Notes under the pieces: model-generated
What the model saw: the letters and a program-made list of their open reading frames with translations, nothing else
What the model was told of the DNA's origin: nothing
Database searches by the model: none
Translations under genes and position numbers: made by a program
From: Pseudomonas sp. AB6
GTDB lineage: Bacteria; Pseudomonadota; Gammaproteobacteria; Pseudomonadales; Pseudomonadaceae
DNA: 64,000 nucleotides
Direction of reading: 5' to 3'
Assembly (NCBI RefSeq): GCF_034314105.1
Contig: NZ_JAVIWJ010000001.1
Location: 436,501-500,500 of the forward strand
Part shown: positions 23,442 through 33,466 of the stretch, one piece after another
How positions within the stretch are numbered: position 1 is the first letter of the stretch
Layout of the letters: each line of letters starts with the position of its first letter

Positions 23442-24139
23442 TTTGCGCGTTGCCTGCCTTCTGGGCAGTTGTTCCCGCCGCTGGTATCGGCGCTCGCATG
23501 GCAGCTGACCGTCCTAAGCAGTATTTGCAGCTGGGCGGCCTCACTATTCTTGAACACAGCCTCAATTGTTTTCTCGATCACCCCCAGCTCCTGGGCTTGG
23601 TGATCAGTTTGGCTGTAGATGATCCCTATTGGCCAAGCTTGGCGTGCGCTGCAGATCCACGAATTCAGCGCGCTGCGGGTGGACGGGAACGGGCGGACTC
23701 GGTGCTTAACGCATTGCTGTATTTGCACGTGAACGGTGCCCATGATGACGATTGGGTGTTGGTTCACGACGCTGCACGCCCGAATTTGTCGCGTGAGGAT
23801 CTGGACAAACTGTTGTCCGAATTAGCTGACGATCCGGTGGGCGGTTTGCTGGCGGTTCCCGCTCGCGACACTCTTAAACGTGCCGACAGCCACGGGCGCG
23901 TCACTGAAACGGTCGATCGTAGTTGTATCTGGCTGGCTTACACGCCGCAGATGTTCCGGCTTGGCGCACTGCATCGAGCGTTGGCCGACAGCCTAGTGTC
24001 GGAGGTCAGCATTACCGATGAAGCGTCCGCAATGGAATGGTCTGGTCAGTCTCCGCGACTGATCGAAGGCCGCTCCGACAATATCAAGGTCACACGTCCC
24101 GAAGATCTTGAATGGTTGCGTCAACGCCGTAAGTTTTAA
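23438..24139 (+). CDS. ispD: 2-C-methyl-D-erythritol 4-phosphate cytidylyltransferase
   Basis: MEP-pathway enzyme that couples MEP to CTP to form CDP-ME. 233 residues. The nucleotide-binding loop is VVPAAGIGARMAADRPKQYL near the N-terminus; VHDAARP and TEAxD-type residues follow (VSITDEASAMEW). It overlaps ftsB by four bases. ispF lies 3 kb downstream rather than adjacent, as usual in Pseudomonas, because the formaldehyde genes intervene. Confidence 0.96.
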   Translation: MICALPAFWAVVPAAGIGARMAADRPKQYLQLGGLTILEHSLNCFLDHPQLLGLVISLAVDDPYWPSLACAADPRIQRAAGGRERADSVLNALLYLHVNGAHDDDWVLVHDAARPNLSREDLDKLLSELADDPVGGLLAVPARDTLKRADSHGRVTETVDRSCIWLAYTPQMFRLGALHRALADSLVSEVSITDEASAMEWSGQSPRLIEGRSDNIKVTRPEDLEWLRQRRKF

Positions 24140-24147
24140 GTCGGTCG

Positions 24148-25053
24148 CTAAATGTGATCAGCGCAATACTCCTTTCTCAGGGCCAACCCGGCCTTGAGAT
24201 GCTCGACCAGTTTTCTCACCTTGGGTGACAGGTGGCGCTGCTGTGGATACAGCGCCCAGACGGCGGTATTCGGCGGTTGATGAGCATCCAGCAGCGAAAT
24301 GAGTGCGCCGCTATTTAGGTGTTCAAGCACGTAATAGTCTGGCAACTGACACAGTCCGATCCCTTGTATTGCCGCATCGAGCACGGCTTGGCCGCTATTG
24401 CAGCGCCAGTTGCCCTGAACCCGTTGCGAAAATTCCCGCCCGTTCTGCTGTAGCAACCAAGTGTCGGTGCTGCCGATCAGGCAATTGTGCCGACTAAGCT
24501 CGGACAAGCTATGCGGTCGCCCATAACGTTCAAGGTAAGACGGCGAAGCGCACAGGTACATGCGGCGCGGCGCCAAGCGGGTGGCAACCAGTCGCGAATC
24601 TTGCAGGCGGCCGAGGCGAACGGCCAGGTCAAGACCTTCGTGAACCAGATCAAGGCTGCGGTTACTCAGCTCGATATCAACCCGAAGTTGCGGGTACAGT
24701 CCCATGAATACAGTCACCAACGGTGCGATGAAGCGCTCGCCATAGGCCACCGCGCAAGTCATGCGCAGCAACCCTTTGGGTTCGCTCGCTAAATCGCCGA
24801 CCGCCCGCAATGCTTCCTCGCGCCCGTCTTGCAGGCGCTGACAATGTTGCAAAAACGTTTGCCCGGCTTCGGTCAGGGTGACACGTCGAGTGCTGCGGTA
24901 GAGCAGGCGTGTTTGTAGCCTTTCCTCAAGCCGGACGATTTGCCGACTGATGTGCGAAGACGAAACGCCCATGCGTTCTGCAGCAGCGGTGAACTGCCCG
25001 CATTCGGCGACTGCGACGAACTCATCCAATCCTTCCCAGCGGTTTGCAACCAT
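24148..25053 (-). CDS. LysR-family transcriptional regulator, divergent from frmA
   Basis: 301 residues. The N-terminal winged helix-turn-helix is clear (LDEFVAVAECGQFTAAAERMGVSSSHISRQI), followed by a type 2 periplasmic-binding-like effector domain. The Arg-rich RLLYRSTRRVTLTEAG stretch is typical. It converges on ispD (8 bases between stops) and is divergent from frmA with a 100-base shared spacer, so it is the natural candidate regulator of formaldehyde detoxification. The effector cannot be read from sequence. Confidence 0.9.
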   Translation of the reverse strand: MVANRWEGLDEFVAVAECGQFTAAAERMGVSSSHISRQIVRLEERLQTRLLYRSTRRVTLTEAGQTFLQHCQRLQDGREEALRAVGDLASEPKGLLRMTCAVAYGERFIAPLVTVFMGLYPQLRVDIELSNRSLDLVHEGLDLAVRLGRLQDSRLVATRLAPRRMYLCASPSYLERYGRPHSLSELSRHNCLIGSTDTWLLQQNGREFSQRVQGNWRCNSGQAVLDAAIQGIGLCQLPDYYVLEHLNSGALISLLDAHQPPNTAVWALYPQQRHLSPKVRKLVEHLKAGLALRKEYCADHI

Positions 25054-25126
25054 CGATTATCCCTGCCCAGCAATAATGTTTTGCTTTTGGTCTGATTATT
25101 CTCCAAACGGCACTGTATTACACTGA

Positions 25127-26269
<1,143 letters not shown>

Positions 26270-26273
26270 TAGC

Positions 26274-26340
26274 AGCTACAAGCCTCAAGTAAGAGCACTG
26301 CGCATCATCTCTTGCAGCTTACCGCTTGAAGCTTACCGCT
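26274..26340. repeat. Imperfect inverted and direct repeats between frmA and fghA
   Basis: GCTTACCGCT occurs twice (26317-26326 and 26331-26340), and AGCTACAAGCCTCAAG (26274-26289) is an imperfect reverse complement of 26325-26340. The segment resembles the CTTGCAGCTT-type extragenic repeats frequent in Pseudomonas and could form a long hairpin in the frmA-fghA transcript. Confidence 0.5.
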
Positions 26341-26353
26341 GGGAGAATCCCCC

Positions 26354-27199
26354 TTGTCCCTAGAAAATATTTCCTGCCAGAAAAGCTTCGGCGGCTGGCA
26401 TAAGCGCTACAAGCATCACTCTGATGTGCTCGGTTGCGACATGGTGTTTGCCGTTTATTTGCCCCCGCAAGCGGAACTGGGCGGCAAGCTGCCGGTGGTC
26501 TATTGGTTGTCCGGATTGACCTGCACCGATGAAAGCTTCATGCACAAAGCAGGCGCGCTGCGGATCGCGGCCGAGTTGGGTTTGATTATTGTGGCGCCCG
26601 ATACCAGTCCGCGTGGCCCCAACGTACCGGGCGATCCGGACGGTGCGTGGGATTTCGGTCTCGGTGCGGGTTTCTACTTGAACGCGACTCAGCAGCCGTG
26701 GGCCAAGCACTACCGCATGCATGATTATGTAGTGAACGAGTTACCCGTATTGGTCGAGTCGCATTTTCCGGCCTCGGGTCTGCGTGGCATTAGCGGTCAC
26801 TCGATGGGCGGCCACGGCGCACTGGTGTGTGCTTTACGCAATCCGGGGCGTTATAAGTCAGTGTCGGCGTTTTCTCCAATCAGCAACCCGATGGATTGTC
26901 CTTGGGGTCAGAAAGCGTTCTCTCGTTACTTGGGGGAAGAGCGGTCTCGCTGGCGTGAATGGGATGCCTGCGCGCTAATCGCCGAGGCGGTTGAAAAACT
27001 GCCCATCCTCGTCGATCAGGGCGATCGTGATGATTTTCTTGCCCTTCAACTCAAGCCGGAAGGGTTAATCCAAGCTGCAAAATCTGCAGAGCATCCGCTT
27101 ACGGTGCGCATGCAGCCTGGCTACGATCACAGCTATTTCTTCATTGCGAGCTTCATTGAGGACCACCTGCGGCATCATGCGGTCGCTCTAAGCGGTTAA
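26354..27199 (+). CDS. fghA: S-formylglutathione hydrolase
   Basis: Serine esterase that hydrolyses S-formylglutathione to formate and glutathione, the second step after FrmA. 281 residues from a TTG start at 26354 ([20 protein letters not shown]), preceded by GGGAGAATC; no in-frame ATG gives the full conserved N-terminus. Nucleophile Ser in [10 protein letters not shown]; the oxyanion region is [15 protein letters not shown]; the catalytic His is in PGYDHSYFF. It ends in a clear terminator that abuts ispF. Confidence 0.94.
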   Translation: MSLENISCQKSFGGWHKRYKHHSDVLGCDMVFAVYLPPQAELGGKLPVVYWLSGLTCTDESFMHKAGALRIAAELGLIIVAPDTSPRGPNVPGDPDGAWDFGLGAGFYLNATQQPWAKHYRMHDYVVNELPVLVESHFPASGLRGISGHSMGGHGALVCALRNPGRYKSVSAFSPISNPMDCPWGQKAFSRYLGEERSRWREWDACALIAEAVEKLPILVDQGDRDDFLALQLKPEGLIQAAKSAEHPLTVRMQPGYDHSYFFIASFIEDHLRHHAVALSG

Positions 27200-27222
27200 T
27201 GTGCAACAAAGTAGGTAGAATC

Positions 27223-27251
27223 ACGCCCTGACTTTTTCGGGGCGTTTTTTT
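27223..27251 (+). terminator. Intrinsic terminator after fghA, abutting the ispF start codon
   Basis: Stem ACGCCC / GGGCGT (27223-27228, 27240-27245) is followed by seven T (27245-27251), and the ispF ATG starts at the next base. The hairpin therefore occupies the place where the ispF ribosome-binding site would be expected. Confidence 0.7.
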
Positions 27252-27725
27252 ATGCGTATTGGCCACGGCTATGATGTGCACCGGTTTGCCGAAGGCGATT
27301 TCATTACCTTGGGCGGCGTGCGGATCGCGCACGGATTCGGGTTGCTCGCTCATTCCGATGGCGATGTGCTGTTGCATGCGCTCAGCGATGCATTGCTCGG
27401 GGCGGCAGCATTAGGCGATATTGGCAAACACTTCCCGGACACGGACCCGCAATTCAAGGGCGCTGACAGCCGCGCGCTGCTGCGTCGTGTGATGGAGTTG
27501 GTCAAAAAAAAGGGCTGGAAAGTCGGTAATGTTGACGCCACCATTGTCGCCCAGGCGCCGAAAATGGCCCCGCATATTGAATCGATGCGCGCGCTGATTG
27601 CTGCGGATCTTCAGGTTGAGTTGGATCAAGTGAACGTTAAAGCTACCACCACCGAAAAGCTCGGCTTCGTAGGCCGCGAAGAAGGTATTGCGGTTCACGC
27701 CGTCGCCTTGTTGCTCTGGGCATGA
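27252..27725 (+). CDS. ispF: 2-C-methyl-D-erythritol 2,4-cyclodiphosphate synthase
   Basis: MEP-pathway cyclase that converts CDP-ME 2-phosphate to MEcPP with loss of CMP. 157 residues, normal for the trimeric enzyme. Metal ligands are in GHGYDVHRF at the N-terminus and [34 protein letters not shown] is the C-terminal signature. There is no Shine-Dalgarno beyond the GGGGCG in the terminator stem. The stop overlaps truD by four bases. Confidence 0.96.
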   Translation: MRIGHGYDVHRFAEGDFITLGGVRIAHGFGLLAHSDGDVLLHALSDALLGAAALGDIGKHFPDTDPQFKGADSRALLRRVMELVKKKGWKVGNVDATIVAQAPKMAPHIESMRALIAADLQVELDQVNVKATTTEKLGFVGREEGIAVHAVALLLWA

Positions 27726-28780
27726 CTGAATTCGAACTGCTCGGCCCTCGTGCTTATGGCGATGCGTTAGGCACTGCAGTGCTCAAAGCCACAGCCGAAG
27801 ATTTTCAGGTCGACGAAGTGCTGGATATTCCCTTGACGGGCGATGGCGAACACTTATGGTTGTGGGTTGAAAAGCGCGGACTAAACACCGAAGAAGCTGC
27901 TCGCCGTTTGGCGCGTGCTGCCGGTGTTCCGTTGCGGACCGTCAGCTATGCCGGTTTGAAGGATCGACAGGCGTTGACCCGACAGTGGTTCAGCGTGCAG
28001 TTGCCCGGCAAGGCTGACCCCGATCTTTCGACGGCCCAGGACGGTACGCTGAAAATTCTGAAAATGAGTCGCCATAAGCGCAAGCTGCAGCGCGGGGCTC
28101 ACGCCGCCAATGGCTTTACCTTGCGTCTGACCCAGCTGCATGGCGATCATGCGGCATTGCAGGCTCGGCTTGAGTTGATCGCTCGTCATGGCGTTCCGAA
28201 TTACTTCGGCGCCCAGCGTTTCGGTTGGGATGGCGGCAATCTTGGGGAGGCCCGCGATTTTGCGGCGCGTAAGGCTTTGCCTGAACAGCGCGCAGTTCGT
28301 TCTCGATTGCTTTCCACGGCGCGCAGTTATCTGTTTAACAGGGTGCTGGCGGCCCGCGTGGCTGACGGCAGTTGGCAGCGAGCACAAGTCGGCGATCTAC
28401 TGGCGTTTACCGACAGCCGCAGTTTTTTTCCTGCTGGCGAAGCGGAGTGCAGCGATCCGCGTCTGGCGATTCTCGACCTGCACCCGACGGGGCCGCAATG
28501 GGGTGAGGGCGACTCGCCCGCGACTGGCGTCACGGGTGTCTTGGAGCAATCAATTGCGGCGAGCGAATCTGACTTGCGCGACTGGCTGGTCAAAGCGGGC
28601 ATGGAACACGAGCGTCGTATCCTGCGACTGCCCATTGGCGGGTTGACGTGGCATTATCCTGAACCTGACATTCTGCAACTGGAATTCGTCCTGCCGGCCG
28701 GATGCTTCGCCACCGTACTGGTGCGCGAACTCGTCAACCTGGTTCCGGTGGGGCTAACGGACAGCTCATGCGTATTCTGA
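27722..28780 (+). CDS. truD: tRNA pseudouridine(13) synthase
   Basis: Isomerises U13 of tRNA-Glu and others. 352 residues. The catalytic Asp is in [17 protein letters not shown]; the N-terminal [12 protein letters not shown] and the insertion (TRUD) domain are recognisable, and [16 protein letters not shown] is the family signature. It overlaps ispF by 4 bases and surE by 13, so ispF-truD-surE-pcm form a coupled operon. Confidence 0.96.
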   Translation: MTEFELLGPRAYGDALGTAVLKATAEDFQVDEVLDIPLTGDGEHLWLWVEKRGLNTEEAARRLARAAGVPLRTVSYAGLKDRQALTRQWFSVQLPGKADPDLSTAQDGTLKILKMSRHKRKLQRGAHAANGFTLRLTQLHGDHAALQARLELIARHGVPNYFGAQRFGWDGGNLGEARDFAARKALPEQRAVRSRLLSTARSYLFNRVLAARVADGSWQRAQVGDLLAFTDSRSFFPAGEAECSDPRLAILDLHPTGPQWGEGDSPATGVTGVLEQSIAASESDLRDWLVKAGMEHERRILRLPIGGLTWHYPEPDILQLEFVLPAGCFATVLVRELVNLVPVGLTDSSCVF

Positions 28781-29517
28781 TTTCTAACGATGATGGGGTA
28801 ACTGCGCCCGGTATTGCTGCGCTTCATGCTGCGCTGGCGGACTATCGCGAGTGCGTAGTCATTGCCCCTGACCAAGACAAAAGCGGCGCAAGCAGTTCGC
28901 TGACGCTTGACCGTCCGCTTCATCCTCATACGTTGCCCAATGGCTTCATCAGCGTAAACGGGACGCCTACCGATTGTGTGCACCTTGGGCTCAATGGGTT
29001 GTTGGAGAGCCAACCGGACATGGTTGTTTCCGGGATTAATCTCGGTGCGAATCTGGGGGACGATGTGCTGTATTCCGGCACCGTGGCGGCGGCTTTGGAG
29101 GGGCGTTTTCTTAAGCGTCCATCGTTTGCATTTTCGTTGCTATCGCGTCAAGTGGATAACTTGCCGACCGCTGCGCACTTCGCACGCCTTCTGGTCGAAG
29201 CCCACGAACAGCTTGATCTGCCACCGCGCACGGTACTGAACGTCAATATTCCGAACCTACCGCTTGAACATATTCGCGGTATTCAATTGACTCGGTTAGG
29301 GCATCGTTCTCGGGCTGCGGCGCCGGTCAAGGTGGTCGATCCGCGTGGTCGCGTCGGGTATTGGATCGCCGCGGCAGGAGACGCCGAAGACGGTGGTCCG
29401 GGGACTGATTTTCATGCTGTCATGCAAGGTTATGTATCTATTACCCCGTTACAGCTGGATCGTACTTATCCGGATGGTTTTACCAGTCTCAATGGCTGGC
29501 TAGAGGGGCTGCGTTGA
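28768..29517 (+). CDS. surE: 5'/3'-nucleotidase SurE (survival protein)
   Basis: Metal-dependent phosphatase acting on nucleoside monophosphates and short polyphosphate; linked to stationary-phase survival. ATG at 28768 ([11 protein letters not shown]) gives 249 residues and lies inside the truD 3' end. Metal ligands: the Asp pair of SNDDG, Ser in SGASSSLT, Asn in [18 protein letters not shown]. Gene order surE-pcm-nlpD-rpoS is the classical stationary-phase cluster. Confidence 0.97.
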   Translation: MRILISNDDGVTAPGIAALHAALADYRECVVIAPDQDKSGASSSLTLDRPLHPHTLPNGFISVNGTPTDCVHLGLNGLLESQPDMVVSGINLGANLGDDVLYSGTVAAALEGRFLKRPSFAFSLLSRQVDNLPTAAHFARLLVEAHEQLDLPPRTVLNVNIPNLPLEHIRGIQLTRLGHRSRAAAPVKVVDPRGRVGYWIAAAGDAEDGGPGTDFHAVMQGYVSITPLQLDRTYPDGFTSLNGWLEGLR

Positions 29518-30194
29518 TGTCGCGTGAGCAAGATAGCTTGTTACGAAGAGGGATTGGCATGACCTCCCAGCGCACTCGCGAACGTTTGATCCAGCGCCTT
29601 TATGAAGAGGGGCTTTCCAACGCTCAGGTGTTGGAAGTGATCCGTAATACGCCCCGGCATCTGTTTGTCGATGAAGCGCTGGCGCACCGTGCTTATGAAG
29701 ATACCGCGTTGCCCATTGGGCATAACCAGACTATTTCACAGCCCTACATGGTTGCGCGCATGAGCGAGCTGCTGTTGGCTGCGGGCCCGTTGGACAAAGT
29801 GCTTGAGATTGGCACTGGTTCTGGCTACCAGACGGCAGTGTTGTCGCAGTTAGTCGAGCGGGTATTTTCAGTCGAGCGCATCAAGGTGTTGCAGGATCGT
29901 GCGAAAGAACGACTGATCGAGCTTAACTTGCGCAACGTTGTGTTTCGTTGGGGGGACGGTTGGGAAGGCTGGCCCGCGTTGGCGCCTTACAACGGAATTA
30001 TCGTGACCGCAGTCGCAACCGATGTTCCCCAAGCACTGCTCGATCAATTGGCCCCCGGCGGACGACTGGTCATTCCCGTCGGCTCTGGAGAGGTCCAGCA
30101 GTTGATGCTGATCATTCGTGAAGAAAATGGTTTTTCCCGGCATGTACTTGGTGCTGTAAGGTTCGTACCGTTGCTCAACGGTCCCCTCGCATGA
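29517..30194 (+). CDS. pcm: Protein-L-isoaspartate O-methyltransferase
   Basis: Repairs isoaspartyl residues in aged proteins by SAM-dependent methylation. 225 residues from the ATG at 29517, which shares its A with the surE stop; the conserved domain begins at the second Met ([18 protein letters not shown], residue 14), so an internal start is possible. Motifs: [15 protein letters not shown] loop [14 protein letters not shown], and the C-terminal [13 protein letters not shown] weak short hairpin (AAGGCT / AGCCTT) overlaps the stop codon. Confidence 0.95.
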   Translation: MSREQDSLLRRGIGMTSQRTRERLIQRLYEEGLSNAQVLEVIRNTPRHLFVDEALAHRAYEDTALPIGHNQTISQPYMVARMSELLLAAGPLDKVLEIGTGSGYQTAVLSQLVERVFSVERIKVLQDRAKERLIELNLRNVVFRWGDGWEGWPALAPYNGIIVTAVATDVPQALLDQLAPGGRLVIPVGSGEVQQLMLIIREENGFSRHVLGAVRFVPLLNGPLA

Positions 30195-30380
30195 AGGCTC
30201 GTTTAGCCTTTTAGTGAATTCTGGACAGCGATACAGGTCATACAGCTCGAAGGTCGGGTTAATGCAGTATCTTCATTTGGTGGTGTAAAGCACGGTTTTG
30301 CAAACAGTTAAGTATTAGCTGCCAGCCGTTATTACGGCACAATAGGCAACTTTAATTCAGTCACAGTAAAGGAGTGGCGG

Positions 30381-31253
30381 GTGCGTCTCACAGTCATTCA
30401 GCAGCGACTTTCTACAACTAGCATTCAGCGTTTGGTGATTGGCCTTGTCCTTGGTTGCTTGCTTGTTGGCTGCTCCAGTAGATCGCCGGGCGGTGCGCCG
30501 GTATTTGATCGCAATAAAGCTGCGCCTCAGCGACAGGCGGTTACAACTGGTCAATATGTAGTGCGGCGAAGCGATACGCTGTTTTCCATTGCATTTCGAT
30601 ACGGATGGGATTGGAAAGCGTTGGCTGAACGGAATCAGATACCAGCGCCGTACACCATCCATCCGGGCCAAGCCATTCGTTTTGATGGCCGCTCAAGCTC
30701 GGGTCCCGTTGTAGCCTTACCAGCAGTTAGATCGCAGATGGGCGCCTCCACGACAGGCTCTGGACCGTCAGGGTCGTTTAAAACGACTGTGCTTTCTCGC
30801 TCGGTTGGTGTTGTGCCGGTAGTTCTCCCGTTGAAAGAAAGCACTCCTGCGACAACACCGATTCAGTCTGTGGGGCATGCAGTGAGTGGCTGGGCATGGC
30901 CTTCTAATGGCATTCTGATTGGTAAATTTTCTTCAAACGGTAGTTTGAATAAAGGAATTGATATCGCTGGAGATTTGGGACAGCCTGTTTTAGCTGCGTC
31001 TGATGGTTCGGTTGTTTACGCCGGGAGTGGCTTGCGGGGCTACGGCGAATTAATAATCATCAAACACAGCGATACCTACGTCAGTGCTTATGGTCATAAC
31101 CGTAGGCTGTTGGTTCGGGAGGGGGAGCAGGTCAAGGTCGGGCAGACAATTGCCGAGATGGGTTCAACTGGGACTGACCGGGTGAAGCTGCATTTTGAGA
31201 TTCGCCGCCAGGGTAAGCCGGTAGATCCTTTGGAATTTCTGCCACACCGTTGA
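30381..31253 (+). CDS. nlpD: Lipoprotein NlpD, LysM plus degenerate LytM (M23) domain
   Basis: Outer-membrane lipoprotein that activates a cell-wall amidase during division. GTG start at 30381 after AAAGGAG. 290 residues: lipobox LLVGC with the acylated Cys near residue 31, a LysM domain (about 55-100; YVVRRSDTLFSIAFRYGWDW) and a C-terminal M23 domain (about 185-288). In that domain the first zinc ligand His is Asn (NKGIDIAG), as in E. coli NlpD, so it should be an activator and not a hydrolase. In Pseudomonas the main rpoS promoter lies inside nlpD. The 186-base pcm-nlpD spacer shows no other gene. Confidence 0.93.
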   Translation: MRLTVIQQRLSTTSIQRLVIGLVLGCLLVGCSSRSPGGAPVFDRNKAAPQRQAVTTGQYVVRRSDTLFSIAFRYGWDWKALAERNQIPAPYTIHPGQAIRFDGRSSSGPVVALPAVRSQMGASTTGSGPSGSFKTTVLSRSVGVVPVVLPLKESTPATTPIQSVGHAVSGWAWPSNGILIGKFSSNGSLNKGIDIAGDLGQPVLAASDGSVVYAGSGLRGYGELIIIKHSDTYVSAYGHNRRLLVREGEQVKVGQTIAEMGSTGTDRVKLHFEIRRQGKPVDPLEFLPHR

Positions 31254-31359
31254 TCGGTTGCCAGCCTGTTTCTTGCGTAGAGGGAACAGGCTCAAGCGTT
31301 GCCAAGGAAGATAAGGCGCCGCTAGAGCTTGAGGTCGAACTCACCAAAGGACTATAACA

Positions 31360-32364
31360 ATGGCTCTCAACAAAGAAGCGCCGGAGTTTGACATCGATGA
31401 TGAGGTACTCCTTATGGAGCCTGGCATCGTTTTGGACTTATCGCCGAACGAGGAAGCTGCGTCACCTCCCGTTCGCGCCCGAGCCAAAAACTCCACAACG
31501 CTCAAGCAGCACAAGTACATTGATTACACACGTGCGCTCGACGCTACCCAGTTGTACCTCAATGAAATAGGGTTCTCTCCCTTGCTTTCGCCCGAGGAGG
31601 AAGTTCACTTTGCGCGTTTATCGCAGAGCGGTGATCCTGCGGGGCGTAAACGAATGATTGAAAGTAATTTGCGGCTGGTGGTAAAGATTGCCAGGCGTTA
31701 TGTCAATCGCGGTCTTTCATTGCTAGATCTGATTGAAGAAGGCAACCTGGGTTTGATCCGGGCAGTCGAAAAATTTGATCCAGAGCGCGGTTTTCGCTTC
31801 TCAACGTACGCGACATGGTGGATTCGTCAGACCATTGAGCGCGCCATCATGAATCAGACCCGTACGATCAGGTTACCGATTCATGTGGTTAAAGAGCTCA
31901 ACGTATACCTGCGAGCCGCTCGCGAACTGACTCAAAAGCTAGATCATGAACCCTCTCCTGAAGAAATCGCAAATTTGCTCGAAAAGCCGGTATGCGAAGT
32001 CAAACGAATGCTTGGGCTTAATGAGCGGGTCTCCTCGGTGGATGTTTCGCTCGGCCCGGACTCGGATAAGACGCTGCTTGACACGCTGACCGATGACCGA
32101 CCAACCGACCCTTGTGAATTGCTCCAAGACGATGATCTTTCACAAAGCATCGATCAGTGGCTTTCTGAGTTGACTGACAAGCAGCGTGAAGTCGTCGTGC
32201 GGCGTTTCGGTCTAAGAGGACATGAAAGCAGCACGCTGGAAGATGTGGGTCTTGAGATAGGTTTGACGCGAGAACGGGTCAGGCAGATTCAGGTCGAAGG
32301 GCTTAAACGTTTGCGCGAGATCCTTGAAAAAAACGGTCTGTCGAGCGAGTCTTTGTTTCGATAA
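31360..32364 (+). CDS. rpoS: RNA polymerase sigma factor RpoS
   Basis: Stationary-phase and general stress sigma factor. 334 residues, normal for Pseudomonas. Region 1.2 ([20 protein letters not shown]), region 2 ([55 protein letters not shown]), region 3 and the region 4 helix-turn-helix ([19 protein letters not shown]) are all intact. The 106-base nlpD-rpoS gap shows no obvious gene. The GacA-regulated RNA RsmZ lies directly downstream. Confidence 0.98.
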   Translation: MALNKEAPEFDIDDEVLLMEPGIVLDLSPNEEAASPPVRARAKNSTTLKQHKYIDYTRALDATQLYLNEIGFSPLLSPEEEVHFARLSQSGDPAGRKRMIESNLRLVVKIARRYVNRGLSLLDLIEEGNLGLIRAVEKFDPERGFRFSTYATWWIRQTIERAIMNQTRTIRLPIHVVKELNVYLRAARELTQKLDHEPSPEEIANLLEKPVCEVKRMLGLNERVSSVDVSLGPDSDKTLLDTLTDDRPTDPCELLQDDDLSQSIDQWLSELTDKQREVVVRRFGLRGHESSTLEDVGLEIGLTRERVRQIQVEGLKRLREILEKNGLSSESLFR

Positions 32365-32410
32365 CAGAGTTTCGCCTCATCCAAGCATGCTGATGTCGTT
32401 CATACAAACT

Positions 32411-32432
32411 CCCCGACTGGTTCGGGGTTTTT
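32411..32432 (+). terminator. Intrinsic terminator after rpoS
   Basis: Stem CCCCGA / TTCGGGG (32411-32416, 32421-32427) with a CTGG loop and TTTTT. It lies 46 bases after the rpoS stop and separates rpoS from the rsmZ promoter region. Confidence 0.8.
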
Positions 32433-32524
32433 GTATGCGGCTAGAAATCGTTAGTAGGTGAGTCTTGATCGGCTTTCTTATCGGTAGTTAGAACGGTTGT
32501 GCCAAGTAAAGTGGTACTTTTCAA

Positions 32525-32542
32525 TGTAAGCCTTTGCTTATT
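32525..32542 (+). promoter_or_regulatory. GacA-type upstream activating sequence for rsmZ
   Basis: TGTAAG-N6-CTTATT matches the known GacA box TGTAAGN6CTTACA at ten of twelve fixed positions. It is about 187 bases upstream of the proposed rsmZ start, close to the spacing known for rsmZ/rsmY promoters. The surrounding 32.44-32.70 kb is very AT-rich and holds no ORF. Confidence 0.75.
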
Positions 32543-32711
32543 CGTATTGTAAGTAATCGTGGTTTTTAGGTGTAAATTCGGCCGTATGATGCCTTATAAA
32601 TATTATAACTAACTGATTTTATGTCTTTTTTTAGTAGTCATTAACTTTTCACGTATTTTTTTGAAAGATTTGGCGGGTTGCTCTCCACTCCTAAATCACT
32701 ATTATTAGAAC

Positions 32712-32843
32712 TGTGCCAACGGACAGGCACAGGCCGTCAAGGACGACAGTCATGGACATCGCAGGATGCGATTCATCAGGATGATGAAAAGGGTATAAAG
32801 GACTAGGGAAAAAATGTGGGCGGGTTATCCCGCCCCTTTTTTT
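32712..32843 (+). ncRNA. rsmZ: RsmZ regulatory RNA
   Basis: Gac-controlled small RNA that sequesters the translational repressors RsmA/RsmE. A -10-like TATTAT (32700-32705) precedes the likely start at 32712. The first hairpin TGTGCC / GGCACA presents a GGA in its loop. Six GGA motifs (near 32721, 32741, 32754, 32764, 32779, 32800) plus one AGGGA are spread over the molecule, as expected for RsmA-binding sites. It ends in a strong terminator, GGGCGGG / CCCGCCC (32818-32824, 32829-32835), with seven T. The position between rpoS and fdxA is the known Pseudomonas locus for rsmZ. Start is estimated, not measured. Confidence 0.9.
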
Positions 32844-32861
32844 ACCCGTTAAAAAGCTAAA

Positions 32862-32887
32862 ACAAAAAAGGCCCGCAGGGCCTTTTC
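32862..32887 (-). terminator. Intrinsic terminator of fdxA (minus strand)
   Basis: Read on the minus strand, AAGGCCC-TGC-GGGCCTT is followed by TTTTG and more T. It lies about 16 bases after the fdxA stop and converges with the rsmZ terminator. Confidence 0.8.
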
Positions 32888-32902
32888 AGTAGCCAGTGGA
32901 AC

Positions 32903-33226
32903 TTAGCGTTCCAAATCCTTCAGCTTACCTTTAACGCCATCAAAGTCTTCGGCGCCGGGTAGGCCCTGTTTCTTTTCGGTGATATTTGGCCAGATTTCCG
33001 CTAACTCTACGTTTAGCTGAATAAATTCCTTCATGTCCTCAGGAACTTCATCTTCTGAGAAAATGGCGACGGCAGGGCATTCGGGCTCGCAGAGTGCGCA
33101 ATCGATGCACTCATCCGGGTGGATCACCAGGAAATTCGGGCCTTCGTAAAAGCAGTCCACCGGACACACTTCTACGCAGTCGGTGTACTTGCACTTGATG
33201 CAGTTGTCGGTGACGACGAAGGTCAT
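32903..33226 (-). CDS. fdxA: 7Fe ferredoxin FdxA
   Basis: Small electron-transfer protein with one [3Fe-4S] and one [4Fe-4S] cluster. Start at 33226 ([17 protein letters not shown]), after GGAGAG, gives 107 residues; the frame is open upstream but without family similarity. The cluster ligands are in [18 protein letters not shown] and [12 protein letters not shown]. The C-terminal acidic and helical tail is typical of Azotobacter-type ferredoxin I. The specific partner in Pseudomonas is not clear from context. Confidence 0.95.
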   Translation of the reverse strand: MTFVVTDNCIKCKYTDCVEVCPVDCFYEGPNFLVIHPDECIDCALCEPECPAVAIFSEDEVPEDMKEFIQLNVELAEIWPNITEKKQGLPGAEDFDGVKGKLKDLER

Positions 33227-33410
33227 TTCTAGTTCTCTCCTCAGGCGGCGGTAGCAGAGCCCTTTCAGCAGGGTTGCCAAGGTCGGGGGAATCTCCCGGG
33301 CCGGGTGAAACATTTGCAGTCGGCAGGCAGACGTTCAGAGACCACGACGTATTGACCTGCTTTGGTTCGCAACGTACTCACTTGGCTCGGACGATCTGCG
33401 CAGTCAGGCT

Positions 33411-33440
33411 AAAAACCCGCAGCATCCCAAACCGCGCGGG
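33411..33440 (-). terminator. Possible terminator downstream of mutS (minus strand)
   Basis: On the minus strand, CCCGC and GCGGG form a 5-bp stem with a 15-nt loop followed by TTTTT. A second inverted repeat, CGGGATT / AATCCCG (33437-33443, 33460-33466), lies between it and the mutS stop. The short stem makes this tentative. Confidence 0.35.
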
Positions 33441-33466
33441 ATTCTAACAGCTTGTAACGAATCCCG

